Source: Paenirhizobium selenitireducens ATCC BAA-1503
Lineage (GTDB): Bacteria > Pseudomonadota > Alphaproteobacteria > Rhizobiales > Rhizobiaceae
DNA length: 64,000 nucleotides
Assembly (NCBI RefSeq): GCF_000518785.1
Contig: NZ_JAEG01000006.1
Coordinates: forward strand, 434,001 to 498,000
Direction of reading: 5' to 3'
Part shown: positions 17,469 to 26,140 of the stretch, one piece after another
Position numbering within the stretch: the stretch's first letter is position 1
Layout of the letters: the number at the start of each line of letters is the position of its first letter
Position numbers and translations under genes: made by a program
Notes under the pieces: generated by a model
What the model was told of the DNA's origin: nothing
What the model saw: the letters and a program-made list of their open reading frames with translations, nothing else
Databases searched by the model: none

Positions 17469-18479
17469 TCACGCCTTGCGCGCCAGCGACCGCTGGACGA
17501 GCATCGCGATGATGATGATCGTGCCCTGGATGGCGCCGATCAGGTATTCCGAGATGAAGTTGGAGAGCAGCATGATGTTGCCGACGAGCTCCAGGATGAA
17601 GGCGCCACAGATCGTGCCCCAGACGCGGCCGGCGCCACCCTTCAGCGCCGTGCCGCCGACGACGACCGCAGTGATCGCCTGCAATTCCCACAGGATGCCG
17701 GTGGTCGCGGACGTCGAACCGAGGCGCGGCACGTAGAGCAGCACGGCGATGGCCACGCAGAGCCCCTGGATGATGAATGCGATGGTCCGCACCCGGTCGA
17801 CCGCGATGCCGGAATAGCGCGCGACGTCGCGATTGGACCCGACGGCGACGACATGCCGTCCGAAGCGCATGCGGTAGAGCACGAAGGCGGCGATCGCCGT
17901 CACGACGAGAATGATGAAGATCGGCACCGGCAGCCCTAGGATCGAGCCGAAATAGACCGGCCGATACATTTCCTGCTGGGCCGGATCACGCAGCGTGATC
18001 GCCCCGCCTTGGCTGAGCCAGGTCGTCAGACCGCGGTAGATCCCCATCGTGCCGAGCGTCGCGATGAAGGGCTCGATCTTGCCGACCGTGGTGATCAGGC
18101 CGTTCACCAGCCCGCACAGCGATCCGATGACGACGGTCAGAATCATGGCGGCGGCGATCATCATGCCGGGATCGGCGATCACGCCGGAATTCATGAACAG
18201 GATCATCAGACTGGCGACGAAGGCCACCATCGAGCCGACGGAGAGATCGAGGTCGCCGGACGAGATGACGAAGGTCGCGCCGACCGCGATGATGGCGATG
18301 AAGGCCGAGCGGGTGGCGACATTGGCGAGGTTGGTGAGGCCGATGAAATTCGGATTGACCATCGCCCCGATGATCAAAAGCAGGAGCAGGGCGGCAAAGG
18401 GCGCGACCGCTCTCAAGTCCACGTCCCGCCAGGTGCGGCGGCCACGGATGTCGGTTGCGCTCTCGGTCTCGGTCGTCAT
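17469..18479 (-). CDS. CUT2 sugar ABC transporter permease
   Basis: RbsC-like inner-membrane permease, 336 residues, with eight to ten hydrophobic helices. Seen: NVATRSAFIAIIAVGATFVISSGDLDLSVGSM, the strongly conserved GxDLSVG-type motif, and AITAVVVGGTALKGGAGRVWGT. Start ATG 18479 with GGAGGAG ten bases upstream. It lies 106 bases after the ATPase gene and 69 before the binding-protein gene. Confidence 0.93.
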   Translation of the reverse strand: MTTETESATDIRGRRTWRDVDLRAVAPFAALLLLLIIGAMVNPNFIGLTNLANVATRSAFIAIIAVGATFVISSGDLDLSVGSMVAFVASLMILFMNSGVIADPGMMIAAAMILTVVIGSLCGLVNGLITTVGKIEPFIATLGTMGIYRGLTTWLSQGGAITLRDPAQQEMYRPVYFGSILGLPVPIFIILVVTAIAAFVLYRMRFGRHVVAVGSNRDVARYSGIAVDRVRTIAFIIQGLCVAIAVLLYVPRLGSTSATTGILWELQAITAVVVGGTALKGGAGRVWGTICGAFILELVGNIMLLSNFISEYLIGAIQGTIIIIAMLVQRSLARKA

Positions 18480-18585
18480 TGTCTCTTGTCTCCTCCGGCA
18501 GCCTGCCCAAGTCGGCGGCTGCGCCGTCCCATGTCTCTTGTCCTAACCCGGTCTTGCCGCCGGGCCTTCTCGCAGAAACCTTCTG

Positions 18586-20112
18586 TCAGCTCGCCATCTG
18601 CCGTTTCAGGCCCGCGGCGTAGCGCATGATGGTCTGCTCGTTGATTTCCTCGCCTTCCAGCATGCCGACCATGCGCCCTTCACGCATGACGGCGACGCGG
18701 GTGCAGAGCCCGATCACTTCCGGCATCTCCGAGGAGATGACGATGATCGAGCGGCCCTCGCGGGCAAGTGCTGCGATGAAATGGTAGATCTGCTGTTTGG
18801 TGCCGACATCGATGCCGCGCGTCGGCTCGTCGATGACGATCACCTGCGGCTCGATCTCCATGATCTTGGCGAGCAGCAGCTTCTGCTGGTTGCCGCCCGA
18901 CATGCGGCCGACCTTGATCTTGTCGTCGCGCACCCGGATGTCGAAGCGGCGCTTGGCCCGGGCCATGGCCTTGGCTTCGCTGGCCGGATCGAGATAGATG
19001 TGCCTGAGATGCCGCTCCATGGATTGCAGCGTCAGGTTGGCCGTCATCCCCTCGCCGAGCAGCAGCCCCTTGCCCTTGCGGTCCTTGGTCATATAGGCGA
19101 GCCCGCGGCGGTTCGCCTCGCGGAAATCCTGCGGTTCGAGCACGGCACCCTTCAGCCACACTTCGCCCGACAGCCGTGGACGCAGGCCAGCGACCGCCTC
19201 CATCAGTTCCGTGCGCCCCGACCCGATCAGGCCGGAAAAGCCCAGCACCTCGCCGCGCCTCAGCTCGAAGCTCGCATTCCTGACGAAGCCGGTGGAGAGC
19301 CCATTGACCGACAGCACGACCTCTTCGTCGACATCCGGCTCGTGCTTGTTGGGATAAAGGCTCGACAGCTCGCGCCCGACCATCAGCTGGGCGATCGCCT
19401 CGCCGTCGAGCGCAGAGGTCGGCGCGGTCTTCACCCACTGTCCATCGCGCAGTACGGTTACCCGGTCGGTCAGTTCCATCACCTCGTCCAGCTTGTGCGA
19501 CACGAAGACGAAACTCGTGCCCCGCGCGCGCAGCTTGCGCACCTGGTCGAACAGCACCTCGGTTTCCTCGCGCGACAGCACGGCCGTCGGCTCATCCATG
19601 AACACGATGCGCGCCCGGCGGCTGATCGCCTTGGCGATCTCCACCATCTGCTTGTCGGCCACGGCGAGCGAGCTGATCAGCGCATTCTCGTCGATCCGCG
19701 AGCCGAGCTGGTCGAGCACGCGGCGCGTCTCCGCCCGCATGTGCTTGCGGTCGAGCATGCCGAAACGGGTGACCTCGCGGCCGAGAAAGAGGCTTTCGGT
19801 GACAGTCAGGTGGTCAGCGAGGTTGAATTCCTGGTGAATGAGCACAATGCCGAGCGCCTCGGCCGCGCCGTTGGGCGGCAGGATGACCGGCTCGCCGTCG
19901 AGCAGGATGGTGCCGGAGCTGGCCTGCTCGAAGCCCGACAGGATCTTGACCAGCGTGGACTTGCCCGCGCCGTTCTCGCCCATCAGCGCATGCACCTCGC
20001 CCGGAAGCACGTCGAAATCCACGCTGAACAGCACCTGGACGTCGCCGAAAGATTTCGAGATCCGCTCCGCCGCAAGCACGGGTGCGCGCGCAGAGTCCCC
20101 AACTGATGTCAT
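18586..20112 (-). CDS. CUT2 sugar ABC transporter double ATPase
   Basis: RbsA/MglA-like ATP-binding protein, 508 residues, with two nucleotide-binding halves. Seen: first half Walker A GENGAGKST and Walker B IVFMDEPTA; second half SGLIGSGRTE at the degenerate Walker A, signature MSGGNQQK and IVIDEPTRGIDVG. ATG 20112 is preceded by GGGGAGG. It leads a five-gene leftward operon (ATPase, permease, binding protein, isomerase, dehydrogenase) and is divergent from a LacI regulator; paired operators sit 42-76 bases upstream. Confidence 0.94.
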   Translation of the reverse strand: MTSVGDSARAPVLAAERISKSFGDVQVLFSVDFDVLPGEVHALMGENGAGKSTLVKILSGFEQASSGTILLDGEPVILPPNGAAEALGIVLIHQEFNLADHLTVTESLFLGREVTRFGMLDRKHMRAETRRVLDQLGSRIDENALISSLAVADKQMVEIAKAISRRARIVFMDEPTAVLSREETEVLFDQVRKLRARGTSFVFVSHKLDEVMELTDRVTVLRDGQWVKTAPTSALDGEAIAQLMVGRELSSLYPNKHEPDVDEEVVLSVNGLSTGFVRNASFELRRGEVLGFSGLIGSGRTELMEAVAGLRPRLSGEVWLKGAVLEPQDFREANRRGLAYMTKDRKGKGLLLGEGMTANLTLQSMERHLRHIYLDPASEAKAMARAKRRFDIRVRDDKIKVGRMSGGNQQKLLLAKIMEIEPQVIVIDEPTRGIDVGTKQQIYHFIAALAREGRSIIVISSEMPEVIGLCTRVAVMREGRMVGMLEGEEINEQTIMRYAAGLKRQMAS

Positions 20113-20153
20113 GCAAGCCTCCCCGCGGCTCCTCAACCGCTCCTGGCATTTTG

Positions 20154-20188
20154 TGTAAACCTTTACATCGCCGATGTAAAGGTTTACA
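20154..20188. promoter_or_regulatory. Paired LacI-type operators in a perfect dyad
   Basis: Operator 1 TGTAAACCTTTACA (20154-20167) and operator 2 TGTAAAGGTTTACA (20175-20188) are each near-palindromic and are exact reverse complements of each other. With the seven-base centre they form one perfect 35-bp dyad. The centres are 21 bp apart, two helical turns, which would place two dimers on the same face of DNA. They lie between the LacI gene and the transporter operon. Confidence 0.8.
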
Positions 20189-20291
20189 TCCTCGCATCAT
20201 GGGGACAAATGCGACGTCCTCAGCTTTCGCAGTCGCAACACAAAAGATAGTCTCTCCAGCGATTCCAGAAGGATAGGGGGATGGTGTCCGC

Positions 20292-21314
20292 GTGCAGAAT
20301 TCAGCACCAGCGACGATCGAGGATGTTGCGCGCCTGGCGGAGGTGTCGATCGCGACGGTGAGCCGTGCGATCCACACGCCCGACAAGGTCGCCAAGTCGA
20401 CGCGCCAGCGGGTGAACCAGGCAATCGCGATCACCGGTTATACGACCAATGCCATGGCACGCTCGCTGCGCATGGGCCGGTCGAACATGATCCTCATCCT
20501 TGCGCCGGACATCGGCGACCCGAACTTCTCCTCCACCCTGATCGGGCTGGAGAACGAGGCGCGCGCCCATGGTTACGGCGTTCTCATCGGCCACACCCAG
20601 AACGACCCCGAGCGCGGCCTCGAATATCTGAAGTTCCTGAGCTCCGGCCAGGCGACCGGCCTCGTGCTGTTCACCGGCCATGAACCCTTCGGCCATCAGG
20701 TGGCCGGCACCCGGCTGCCGCCCACGGTCGCCGTGTTCGAACCCGTTTTCGGCTCGAAGATATCCTATGTCGGCGTCGACGATGTCGCCGGCGCCCGGAA
20801 GGCCGCCGAACACCTGCTCTCGGCCGGGCACCGCCGCATCGCCTTCATCGGCGACAGCCGGACCCGCCTCGGCCACAAGCGCCGCCGCCAGGGCTATGAT
20901 CTGGCGCTGGACGCGGCCCGCATCGCGCCGGAAAACCGCATCGTGATCGAAGGCGAAGGCACGATCGAGAGCGGCCGCCTGGCGGTCGAACAGCTCTTCA
21001 TGCGCGACACGCTGCCGACCGCCTTCATGTGCGTCAACGACGCCACCGCCATCGGCGTGATCAACGGACTGAATGCGCGCGGCTACGACCTGCCGAAGGA
21101 TTTTTCCGTCATTGGCTTCGACGACGTGCCGCAGGCGACCTATCTCAGTCCGGCGCTCACCACCATCCGCCAGCCCCGCACCGCAATCGGCAAACAGGCC
21201 ATGGCGCTTTTACTGGCGCAACTGGCCGAACGCCCGACAGAGCGCCGGGAAATCCTGCTGATGCCCGATCTCATTGTACGCGGTTCCGTGACCGGACCTA
21301 CGGTAAGACGATAG
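20292..21314 (+). CDS. LacI family transcriptional regulator
   Basis: Repressor of 340 residues. Seen: LacI helix-turn-helix TIEDVARLAEVSIATVSRAI with the hinge helix region TNAMARSLRMGRSN, then a periplasmic-binding-like effector domain ending FSVIGFDDVPQATYLSPALTTIRQP. Start is GTG 20292; no in-frame ATG is suitable, and GGGGG lies 11 bases upstream. It is divergent from the sugar transporter operon and faces a double operator, so it very likely represses that operon and itself. Confidence 0.92.
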   Translation: MQNSAPATIEDVARLAEVSIATVSRAIHTPDKVAKSTRQRVNQAIAITGYTTNAMARSLRMGRSNMILILAPDIGDPNFSSTLIGLENEARAHGYGVLIGHTQNDPERGLEYLKFLSSGQATGLVLFTGHEPFGHQVAGTRLPPTVAVFEPVFGSKISYVGVDDVAGARKAAEHLLSAGHRRIAFIGDSRTRLGHKRRRQGYDLALDAARIAPENRIVIEGEGTIESGRLAVEQLFMRDTLPTAFMCVNDATAIGVINGLNARGYDLPKDFSVIGFDDVPQATYLSPALTTIRQPRTAIGKQAMALLLAQLAERPTERREILLMPDLIVRGSVTGPTVRR

Positions 21315-21354
21315 CGCCCGGGTCGGATGGACAATCGAAGAAGAGGAAAGTTCA

Positions 21355-21834
21355 ATGTCATTGGAGATCCGGCCAGCCACGCCACAGGATGCGGGTGCGA
21401 TGGCCAAACTTCTCAATGAAATCATTGCGATCGGAGGAACCACGGCCCATGCCGAGCCTTTCGACGAGGCCGGCATCGTCGATACCTTCATCGCACCTCG
21501 GCTCGCCATCAGCTGCTTCGTCGCCGTGAACGGTTCGAAGATCGAGGGTTTCCAGTCGCTCGAATGGGCCGACCCCGAGTGGCCCGGCGAAGATCCGCTG
21601 CCGGCCGACTGGGCGATCATCGCGACCTACGTGGATCCCCACGCGCACAAGATGGGCATAGGGCGTTCGCTGTTCGCCGAAACGGCCAAGTCGGCGAAGG
21701 CGGCGGGCGCCGTCTTCATCGATGCGACGATCCGGCGGGAAAACAAGGGCGGCCAGGCCTACTACCAGGCAATGGGCTTTCGCGACTATCGGGAAGGCAA
21801 GGCAACCATATCCAAGCGCTACTCTCTGGGCTGA
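21355..21834 (+). CDS. GNAT family N-acetyltransferase
   Basis: Acetyl-CoA-dependent N-acetyltransferase, 159 residues. Seen: IRPATPQDAGAMAKLLNEII at the start, ATYVDPHAHKMGIGRSLFAETA with the acetyl-CoA pyrophosphate loop HKMGIG, and AYYQAMGFRDYREG at the end, all typical of the fold. Similar in outline to phosphinothricin-type acetyltransferases, but the substrate is unknown. It follows the LacI gene by 40 bases with GAGGAAAG upstream, so it may be co-transcribed with it. Confidence 0.87.
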   Translation: MSLEIRPATPQDAGAMAKLLNEIIAIGGTTAHAEPFDEAGIVDTFIAPRLAISCFVAVNGSKIEGFQSLEWADPEWPGEDPLPADWAIIATYVDPHAHKMGIGRSLFAETAKSAKAAGAVFIDATIRRENKGGQAYYQAMGFRDYREGKATISKRYSLG

Positions 21835-21859
21835 AATGCGCGGTCCGTTTCTGACGTGA

Positions 21860-21887
21860 GCCCTCTCCCCGCAAGCGGAGAGAGGGC
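21860..21887. terminator. Hairpin between convergent GNAT and xylA genes
   Basis: GCCCTCTCC and GGAGAGAGGGC arms with a small loop, lying in the 62-base gap between the convergent genes. It can end transcripts from both sides. Confidence 0.6.
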
Positions 21888-21896
21888 CTGTCGCTC

Positions 21897-23207
21897 TTAG
21901 ACGTAGCGGTTCACCACGTTTTCCAGATACTCCTGCCGACCCGACTTCGGCTCGGGATTGACGTTGCCGTCCTCGACCATTTTCGCGATCGCTTCCAGCG
22001 ACAGCTCGCCGCGCAGCATGCGCTGTGCCTCGGGGCTGTCCCAATTGGCGTAGCGCGCTTCCAGCGGCTTCGACAGCGCGCCGTCCTCGATCATCTTCGC
22101 CGCCGCCTTCAGGCCACGGGCGCAGCAGTCCATGCCGCCGATATGGCCGTAGAGCAGGTCGGCCGGATCGAGCGACTGGCGGCGCAGCTTGGCGTCGAAA
22201 TTGGTACCGCCGGTCTGGAAACCGCCGCCCGACAGGACGTGGTAATAGGCCAGCGCCATTTCCGGCACGTTGTTGGGGAACTGGTCGGTATCCCAGCCCG
22301 ACTGGTAGTCGTTACGGTTCATGTCGATCGAGCCGAAAATGCCGAACGCGTTCGCCATGGCGATTTCGTGCTCGAAGGAATGGCCGGCCAGGATCGCGTG
22401 GCCCTGCTCGATATTGACCTTGACCTCATTCTCCAGCCCGTTCTTCTGCAGGAAGGCGTAGACCGTCGCGACGTCGTAGTCGTACTGGTGCTTGGTCGGC
22501 TCCTGCGGCTTCGGCTCGATCAGGATCGTGCCCTTGAAGCCGGTCTTGTGCTTGTACTCGACGACGAGGTTGAGGAAGCGGCCGAGCTGGCTCAGCTCGC
22601 GTTTCAGGTCGGTGTTGAGCAGGGTCTCGTAGCCCTCGCGCCCGCCCCACAGCACATAGTTCTCGCCGCCCAGACGCTGGGTGGCGTCCATGCAGGTCTT
22701 CACGGTCGCCGCCGAGAAGGCGAAGACGTCCGGGTCGGGATTGGTGGCAGCCCCCGACATGAAGCGGCGGTTGGAGAACAGGTTCGCCGTGCCCCAGAGG
22801 AGCTTGACGCCCGTTTCGGCCTGCTTCTTCTCGAAATAGTCGACGATCTCGTTGAGGTTCCTGGTGTTCTCGGCGAAGTTCGCCCCCTCCGGCCGCACGT
22901 CGGCGTCATGGAAGCAGTAATAGGGTACGCCGAGCAGCTGGTAGAATTCGAAGGCGACGTCGGCCTTCATCTTCGCCGCTTCCATCGTGTCGGAGAACCA
23001 CGGACGTTCAAAAGTCTGCCCGCCGAACGGATCGCCGCCCGGCCAGGTGAAGGTGTGCCAGTAGGCGACGGCGAAGCGCAGATGGTCTTCCAGACGCTTG
23101 CCGAGCACCACTTCGTCGGGATTGTAATGGCGGAAGGCGAGCGGATTGGTGCTTTCCGGGCCTTCATATTTCACTTTGGCGATATCGCCGAAGAAGCCTG
23201 TCGTCAT
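21897..23207 (-). CDS. xylA: Xylose isomerase
   Basis: Converts D-xylose to D-xylulose; 436 residues, the normal length of the long (class II) type. Seen: [32 protein letters not shown] with catalytic His, [33 protein letters not shown] and [20 protein letters not shown] carrying the metal Glu, Asp and His ligands. ATG 23207 is preceded by GGAGG. It lies 263 bases after xylB with a mosaic repeat between them, in the leftward regulator-xylB-xylA unit. Confidence 0.97.
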   Translation of the reverse strand: MTTGFFGDIAKVKYEGPESTNPLAFRHYNPDEVVLGKRLEDHLRFAVAYWHTFTWPGGDPFGGQTFERPWFSDTMEAAKMKADVAFEFYQLLGVPYYCFHDADVRPEGANFAENTRNLNEIVDYFEKKQAETGVKLLWGTANLFSNRRFMSGAATNPDPDVFAFSAATVKTCMDATQRLGGENYVLWGGREGYETLLNTDLKRELSQLGRFLNLVVEYKHKTGFKGTILIEPKPQEPTKHQYDYDVATVYAFLQKNGLENEVKVNIEQGHAILAGHSFEHEIAMANAFGIFGSIDMNRNDYQSGWDTDQFPNNVPEMALAYYHVLSGGGFQTGGTNFDAKLRRQSLDPADLLYGHIGGMDCCARGLKAAAKMIEDGALSKPLEARYANWDSPEAQRMLRGELSLEAIAKMVEDGNVNPEPKSGRQEYLENVVNRYV

Positions 23208-23272
23208 GGGTAATTCCTCCACCTGTTATTGAGATTTTGACGGATAAAAATGGCTGGTCGCACAGGTGCGTA

Positions 23273-23446
23273 CCCCCCTCTGTCCTGCCGGACATCTCCC
23301 CCTCAAGGGGGGAGATTGGATGCGGCCCGCCCCCTGCCTGAAGGCGCCGACGGCGCTGTCTGCATGCCTGCCAACAGGGATGGTGAGCCTGCGGCTTGCC
23401 GATCTCCCCCCTTGAGGGGGAGATGTCCGGCAGGACAGAGGGGGGT
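23273..23446. repeat. Paired inverted mosaic repeat, locus 1
   Basis: Left arm 23273-23317 and right arm 23401-23446 are near-perfect reverse complements. Both carry the variant core GTCCTGCCGGAC and the loop TCAA between CCCCC and GGGGGG. The 83-base spacer is unrelated to those at other loci. It sits between xylB and xylA. Confidence 0.8.
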
Positions 23447-23470
23447 GTCGCAATCGAGACATATCTGTTC

Positions 23471-24922
23471 CTAGCCGAGCCCGCGGATCGCCGGATAAAG
23501 CGACCGGTAGCGCCCGTAGGCCTCCTCGTAGGCACCGGTGAGCGCCGTGACGGGTTGGATCGTCTCGGCCGTCGTCGGCGCCGTGCAGACGGAAAGCGGG
23601 TCCGCCCCTGTCGCTGCGATCAGCCCGAGCCGTGCCGCACCGAAGGCCGCGCCGAAATCGCCGTCGGCCGGAATGTCGACCGGAAGCCCGAGCGCGGTTG
23701 CGATCGAGGCCAGCCAGTAGCGCGAGCGCGAGCCGCCGCCGATCGCCGTCACCCGGGAGATCTGGGTGCCCGCCGACTTCAGCGCCTCGAGATTGTCGCG
23801 GATGGCGAAGGTAACGCCCTCGAGCACGGCCTGCGTCAGCACCGCGCGCGAACTCTCATGGCCAAGGCCGATGACGGCGCCGCGGATCTTCGCGTCGTTG
23901 TGCGGGGTGCGTTCGCCGGAGAGATAGGGCAGGAAGGTGACGCTGCCCGGCGCGTTCAGATCGTTGCCAAGCTCGCCGGTCAATTCTCCGGCCGCCTTGC
24001 CGGTGATGCCGCTCAGCCAATTCAGCGCGTCGGTCGCCGAGAGAATGACGCCCATCTGATGCCAGGTATTCGGCAGCGCGTGGCAAAAGGCATGCACGGC
24101 ACTCTCCGGCTTCGGCAGATAGGAGCCGTTGGCGGCGAAGAGAACGCCCGAAGTTCCGAGCGAGACGAAGGCCTGTCCCTCGGCAACCGTGCCCATGCCG
24201 CAGGCCGACGCCGCATTGTCCCCTGCCCCGCCGGCAATGGTCACGCCGCTCGCCATGCCCCATTCGGCGGCCAGCTGATCGCGCAGCGTGCCGGCCGGAT
24301 CGGTACCCTCGACCAGCCCCGGCATCTGCCGCTCCGAAAGCCCGGTCGTCTCCAGCAGCTCCGCGGACCAGCGGCGCGCGCCCGTATCGAGCCAGGCGGT
24401 TCCGGCCGAATCCGACATGTCGGAGAGATATTCGCCAGTCAGCCAAAGACGCAGGAAATCCTTCGGCAGCAGGACCTTGGCAACCCGGGCAAAGACGTCC
24501 GGCTCGTTCTTCGCCACCCAGGCGAGTTTCGGCGCGGTGAAGCCGGGAAAGACGATGTTGCCGGTGATGGCGCGGAAGCGCGGATCAGCATCGAGCGCGG
24601 CCGCTTCGACATGGCTGCGCGTGTCGTTCCACAGGATGCAAGGGCGAAGCACCTGGTCGGCGGAATCGATCAGCGTTGCGCCATGCATATGACCGGAGAG
24701 ACCGATGCCCTTGACGGCGGCCAAATCCTTGCCATGGGCGGCCTTGAGACCGGAAACCGCCTCCCGCGCCGCACGGATCCAGTCGAGCGGATCCTGCTCC
24801 GACCAGCCGGGATGCGGACGCGATACGTCGAGCGCCGCATTGGCGACACCCACCACCCGCTGGTCGTCGTCGATCAGCATGGCCTTCACACCCGAGGTGC
24901 CAAGATCGAGCCCCAGATACAT
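23471..24922 (-). CDS. xylB: Xylulokinase
   Basis: FGGY-family kinase that phosphorylates D-xylulose, feeding the pentose phosphate pathway; 483 residues. Seen: MYLGLDLGTSGVKAMLIDDD phosphate-binding start, GIGLSGHMHGATL, and the C-terminal FGGY-type nucleotide segment VTAIGGGSRSRYWLASIATALG. It starts 25 bases after the upstream LacI-type regulator and is followed by xylA. Confidence 0.96.
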   Translation of the reverse strand: MYLGLDLGTSGVKAMLIDDDQRVVGVANAALDVSRPHPGWSEQDPLDWIRAAREAVSGLKAAHGKDLAAVKGIGLSGHMHGATLIDSADQVLRPCILWNDTRSHVEAAALDADPRFRAITGNIVFPGFTAPKLAWVAKNEPDVFARVAKVLLPKDFLRLWLTGEYLSDMSDSAGTAWLDTGARRWSAELLETTGLSERQMPGLVEGTDPAGTLRDQLAAEWGMASGVTIAGGAGDNAASACGMGTVAEGQAFVSLGTSGVLFAANGSYLPKPESAVHAFCHALPNTWHQMGVILSATDALNWLSGITGKAAGELTGELGNDLNAPGSVTFLPYLSGERTPHNDAKIRGAVIGLGHESSRAVLTQAVLEGVTFAIRDNLEALKSAGTQISRVTAIGGGSRSRYWLASIATALGLPVDIPADGDFGAAFGAARLGLIAATGADPLSVCTAPTTAETIQPVTALTGAYEEAYGRYRSLYPAIRGLG

Positions 24923-24947
24923 GTCGTCTCTCCCTATGCCCCGCCCT

Positions 24948-25973
24948 TCACGGCAGGTTGTCCTTCAAGAATATGTCGATACGGATGCGCTCCTGCGCCG
25001 CCAGCAGCGGCAGGCCGTCGGCCTTGGCCTTCAGCACCCGGATGGCGCTGCGGACCTCGTGGCCGGCATCCTGGTTGAGCACAGCGTCGACAAGCCCGTC
25101 GTTGAGTGCGCCACGCGTCGTGCCGGTCAGCTCATGGGCGATCACGGCCGGCCGCCGGTCGAACCTGGCCTTGCCCAGTGCCGCGACCAGACCGCGATTG
25201 CCGGCGCCGAGGCTGTAGATGCCGAGAATGTCGCCGCGTTGACGAAAGAGATCGGTGAGCCGGCGCTCGACCAGCGTCGGATCGTCGCGTCCTTCGATGA
25301 CCTCCAGCAGCGAAAGATGCGGATAGTCGGCGGCCATGACCGAACGAAAACCCTCCAGGCGCTCGCGATGGTCGCGCACCAGCATCGAGCCGGCCAGCAC
25401 GGCGAGCGAGCCGCGCCGGTCGCCGACGAAACGTCCGAGCAGGCTCGCCGCCGTGCGGCCCGCCGCCAGGTTGTCGATGCCGGCATAGTGGACGCGTCGC
25501 GAAGCCGGCAGGTCGGAAACCAGCGTCACGACCGGAATGCCCACCTCGACCAGCCGATCGACGGCGGCCGCCACTTCGGGCGCATCGACGGCGACGAACG
25601 CCACGCCGGCCGGTTGTTCGTCCACAAGCGCGTCGAGCACCGCGACAAGCGCCGCCGCATCGAAGGGCGGCACCTTGAGGATGCGGATGTCGGTCCGCTC
25701 CGAGGGCGAGCGCGCCACGGCATCGTGCACCGCCGCTTCAAGCTCGCGCATGAAGGAATTGTCGTTGGCGGGCAGGATGAAGGTCAGCGGATAGACACGC
25801 CCCTTGGCGAGATTGGCCGCTGCCACATCCCTTACGAAACCGAGCGTAGCGACGGCAGCCTCCACCTTGTCGCGGGTACGCGCGCTGACCCCCGGCCGCC
25901 GGTTCAACACGCGGTCGACGGTGGCGAGGCTCACGCCTGCGGCAGATGCGATGTCGTGGACTGTCGGCTTCAT
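24948..25973 (-). CDS. LacI-type regulator of the xyl genes
   Basis: LacI-family regulator, 341 residues. Seen: helix-turn-helix TVHDIASAAGVSLATVDRVLN (Asp replaces the usual Ser in ATVSRVLN, a subgroup trait) and a sugar-binding domain of the Peripla_BP_4 kind. GGAGGAAAC precedes ATG 25973. It is first in the unit regulator-xylB-xylA, with only 25 bases to xylB, and two operator-like sites lie just upstream, so it probably represses its own operon and responds to xylose. Confidence 0.9.
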   Translation of the reverse strand: MKPTVHDIASAAGVSLATVDRVLNRRPGVSARTRDKVEAAVATLGFVRDVAAANLAKGRVYPLTFILPANDNSFMRELEAAVHDAVARSPSERTDIRILKVPPFDAAALVAVLDALVDEQPAGVAFVAVDAPEVAAAVDRLVEVGIPVVTLVSDLPASRRVHYAGIDNLAAGRTAASLLGRFVGDRRGSLAVLAGSMLVRDHRERLEGFRSVMAADYPHLSLLEVIEGRDDPTLVERRLTDLFRQRGDILGIYSLGAGNRGLVAALGKARFDRRPAVIAHELTGTTRGALNDGLVDAVLNQDAGHEVRSAIRVLKAKADGLPLLAAQERIRIDIFLKDNLP

Positions 25974-26006
25974 GTTTCCTCCGAGCGGACTCCTAGCGCA
26001 GGTTCC

Positions 26007-26041
26007 GAGGTACGTAAATCACTTTCTGATGTACGTACCTC
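26007..26041. promoter_or_regulatory. Paired TACGTA operators upstream of the xyl regulator
   Basis: GAGGTACGTA (26007-26016) and TACGTACCTC (26032-26041) are exact inverted copies. Each contains TACGTA, with centres 21 bp apart. Read in one orientation the two sites are ATTTACGTACCT and ATGTACGTACCT (11 of 12 positions equal). They lie 34-68 bases before the regulator start. Confidence 0.7.
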
Positions 26042-26065
26042 ATATTTTCTTCGACGCCCGACGAA

Positions 26066-26098
26066 AAGAACCGTCTTCCTGTTGGGAAGACGGTTCTT
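26066..26098 (-). terminator. Terminator of the efflux operon
   Basis: Fourteen-base-pair stem AAGAACCGTCTTCC with GGAAGACGGTTCTT around a five-base loop; the minus strand continues TTCTTTTCG. It follows the MFS gene. Confidence 0.8.
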
Positions 26099-26140
26099 GG
26101 CGCTGCGGTGGATTTCGAAAGGGACGCCCTGCGGCTGAGC

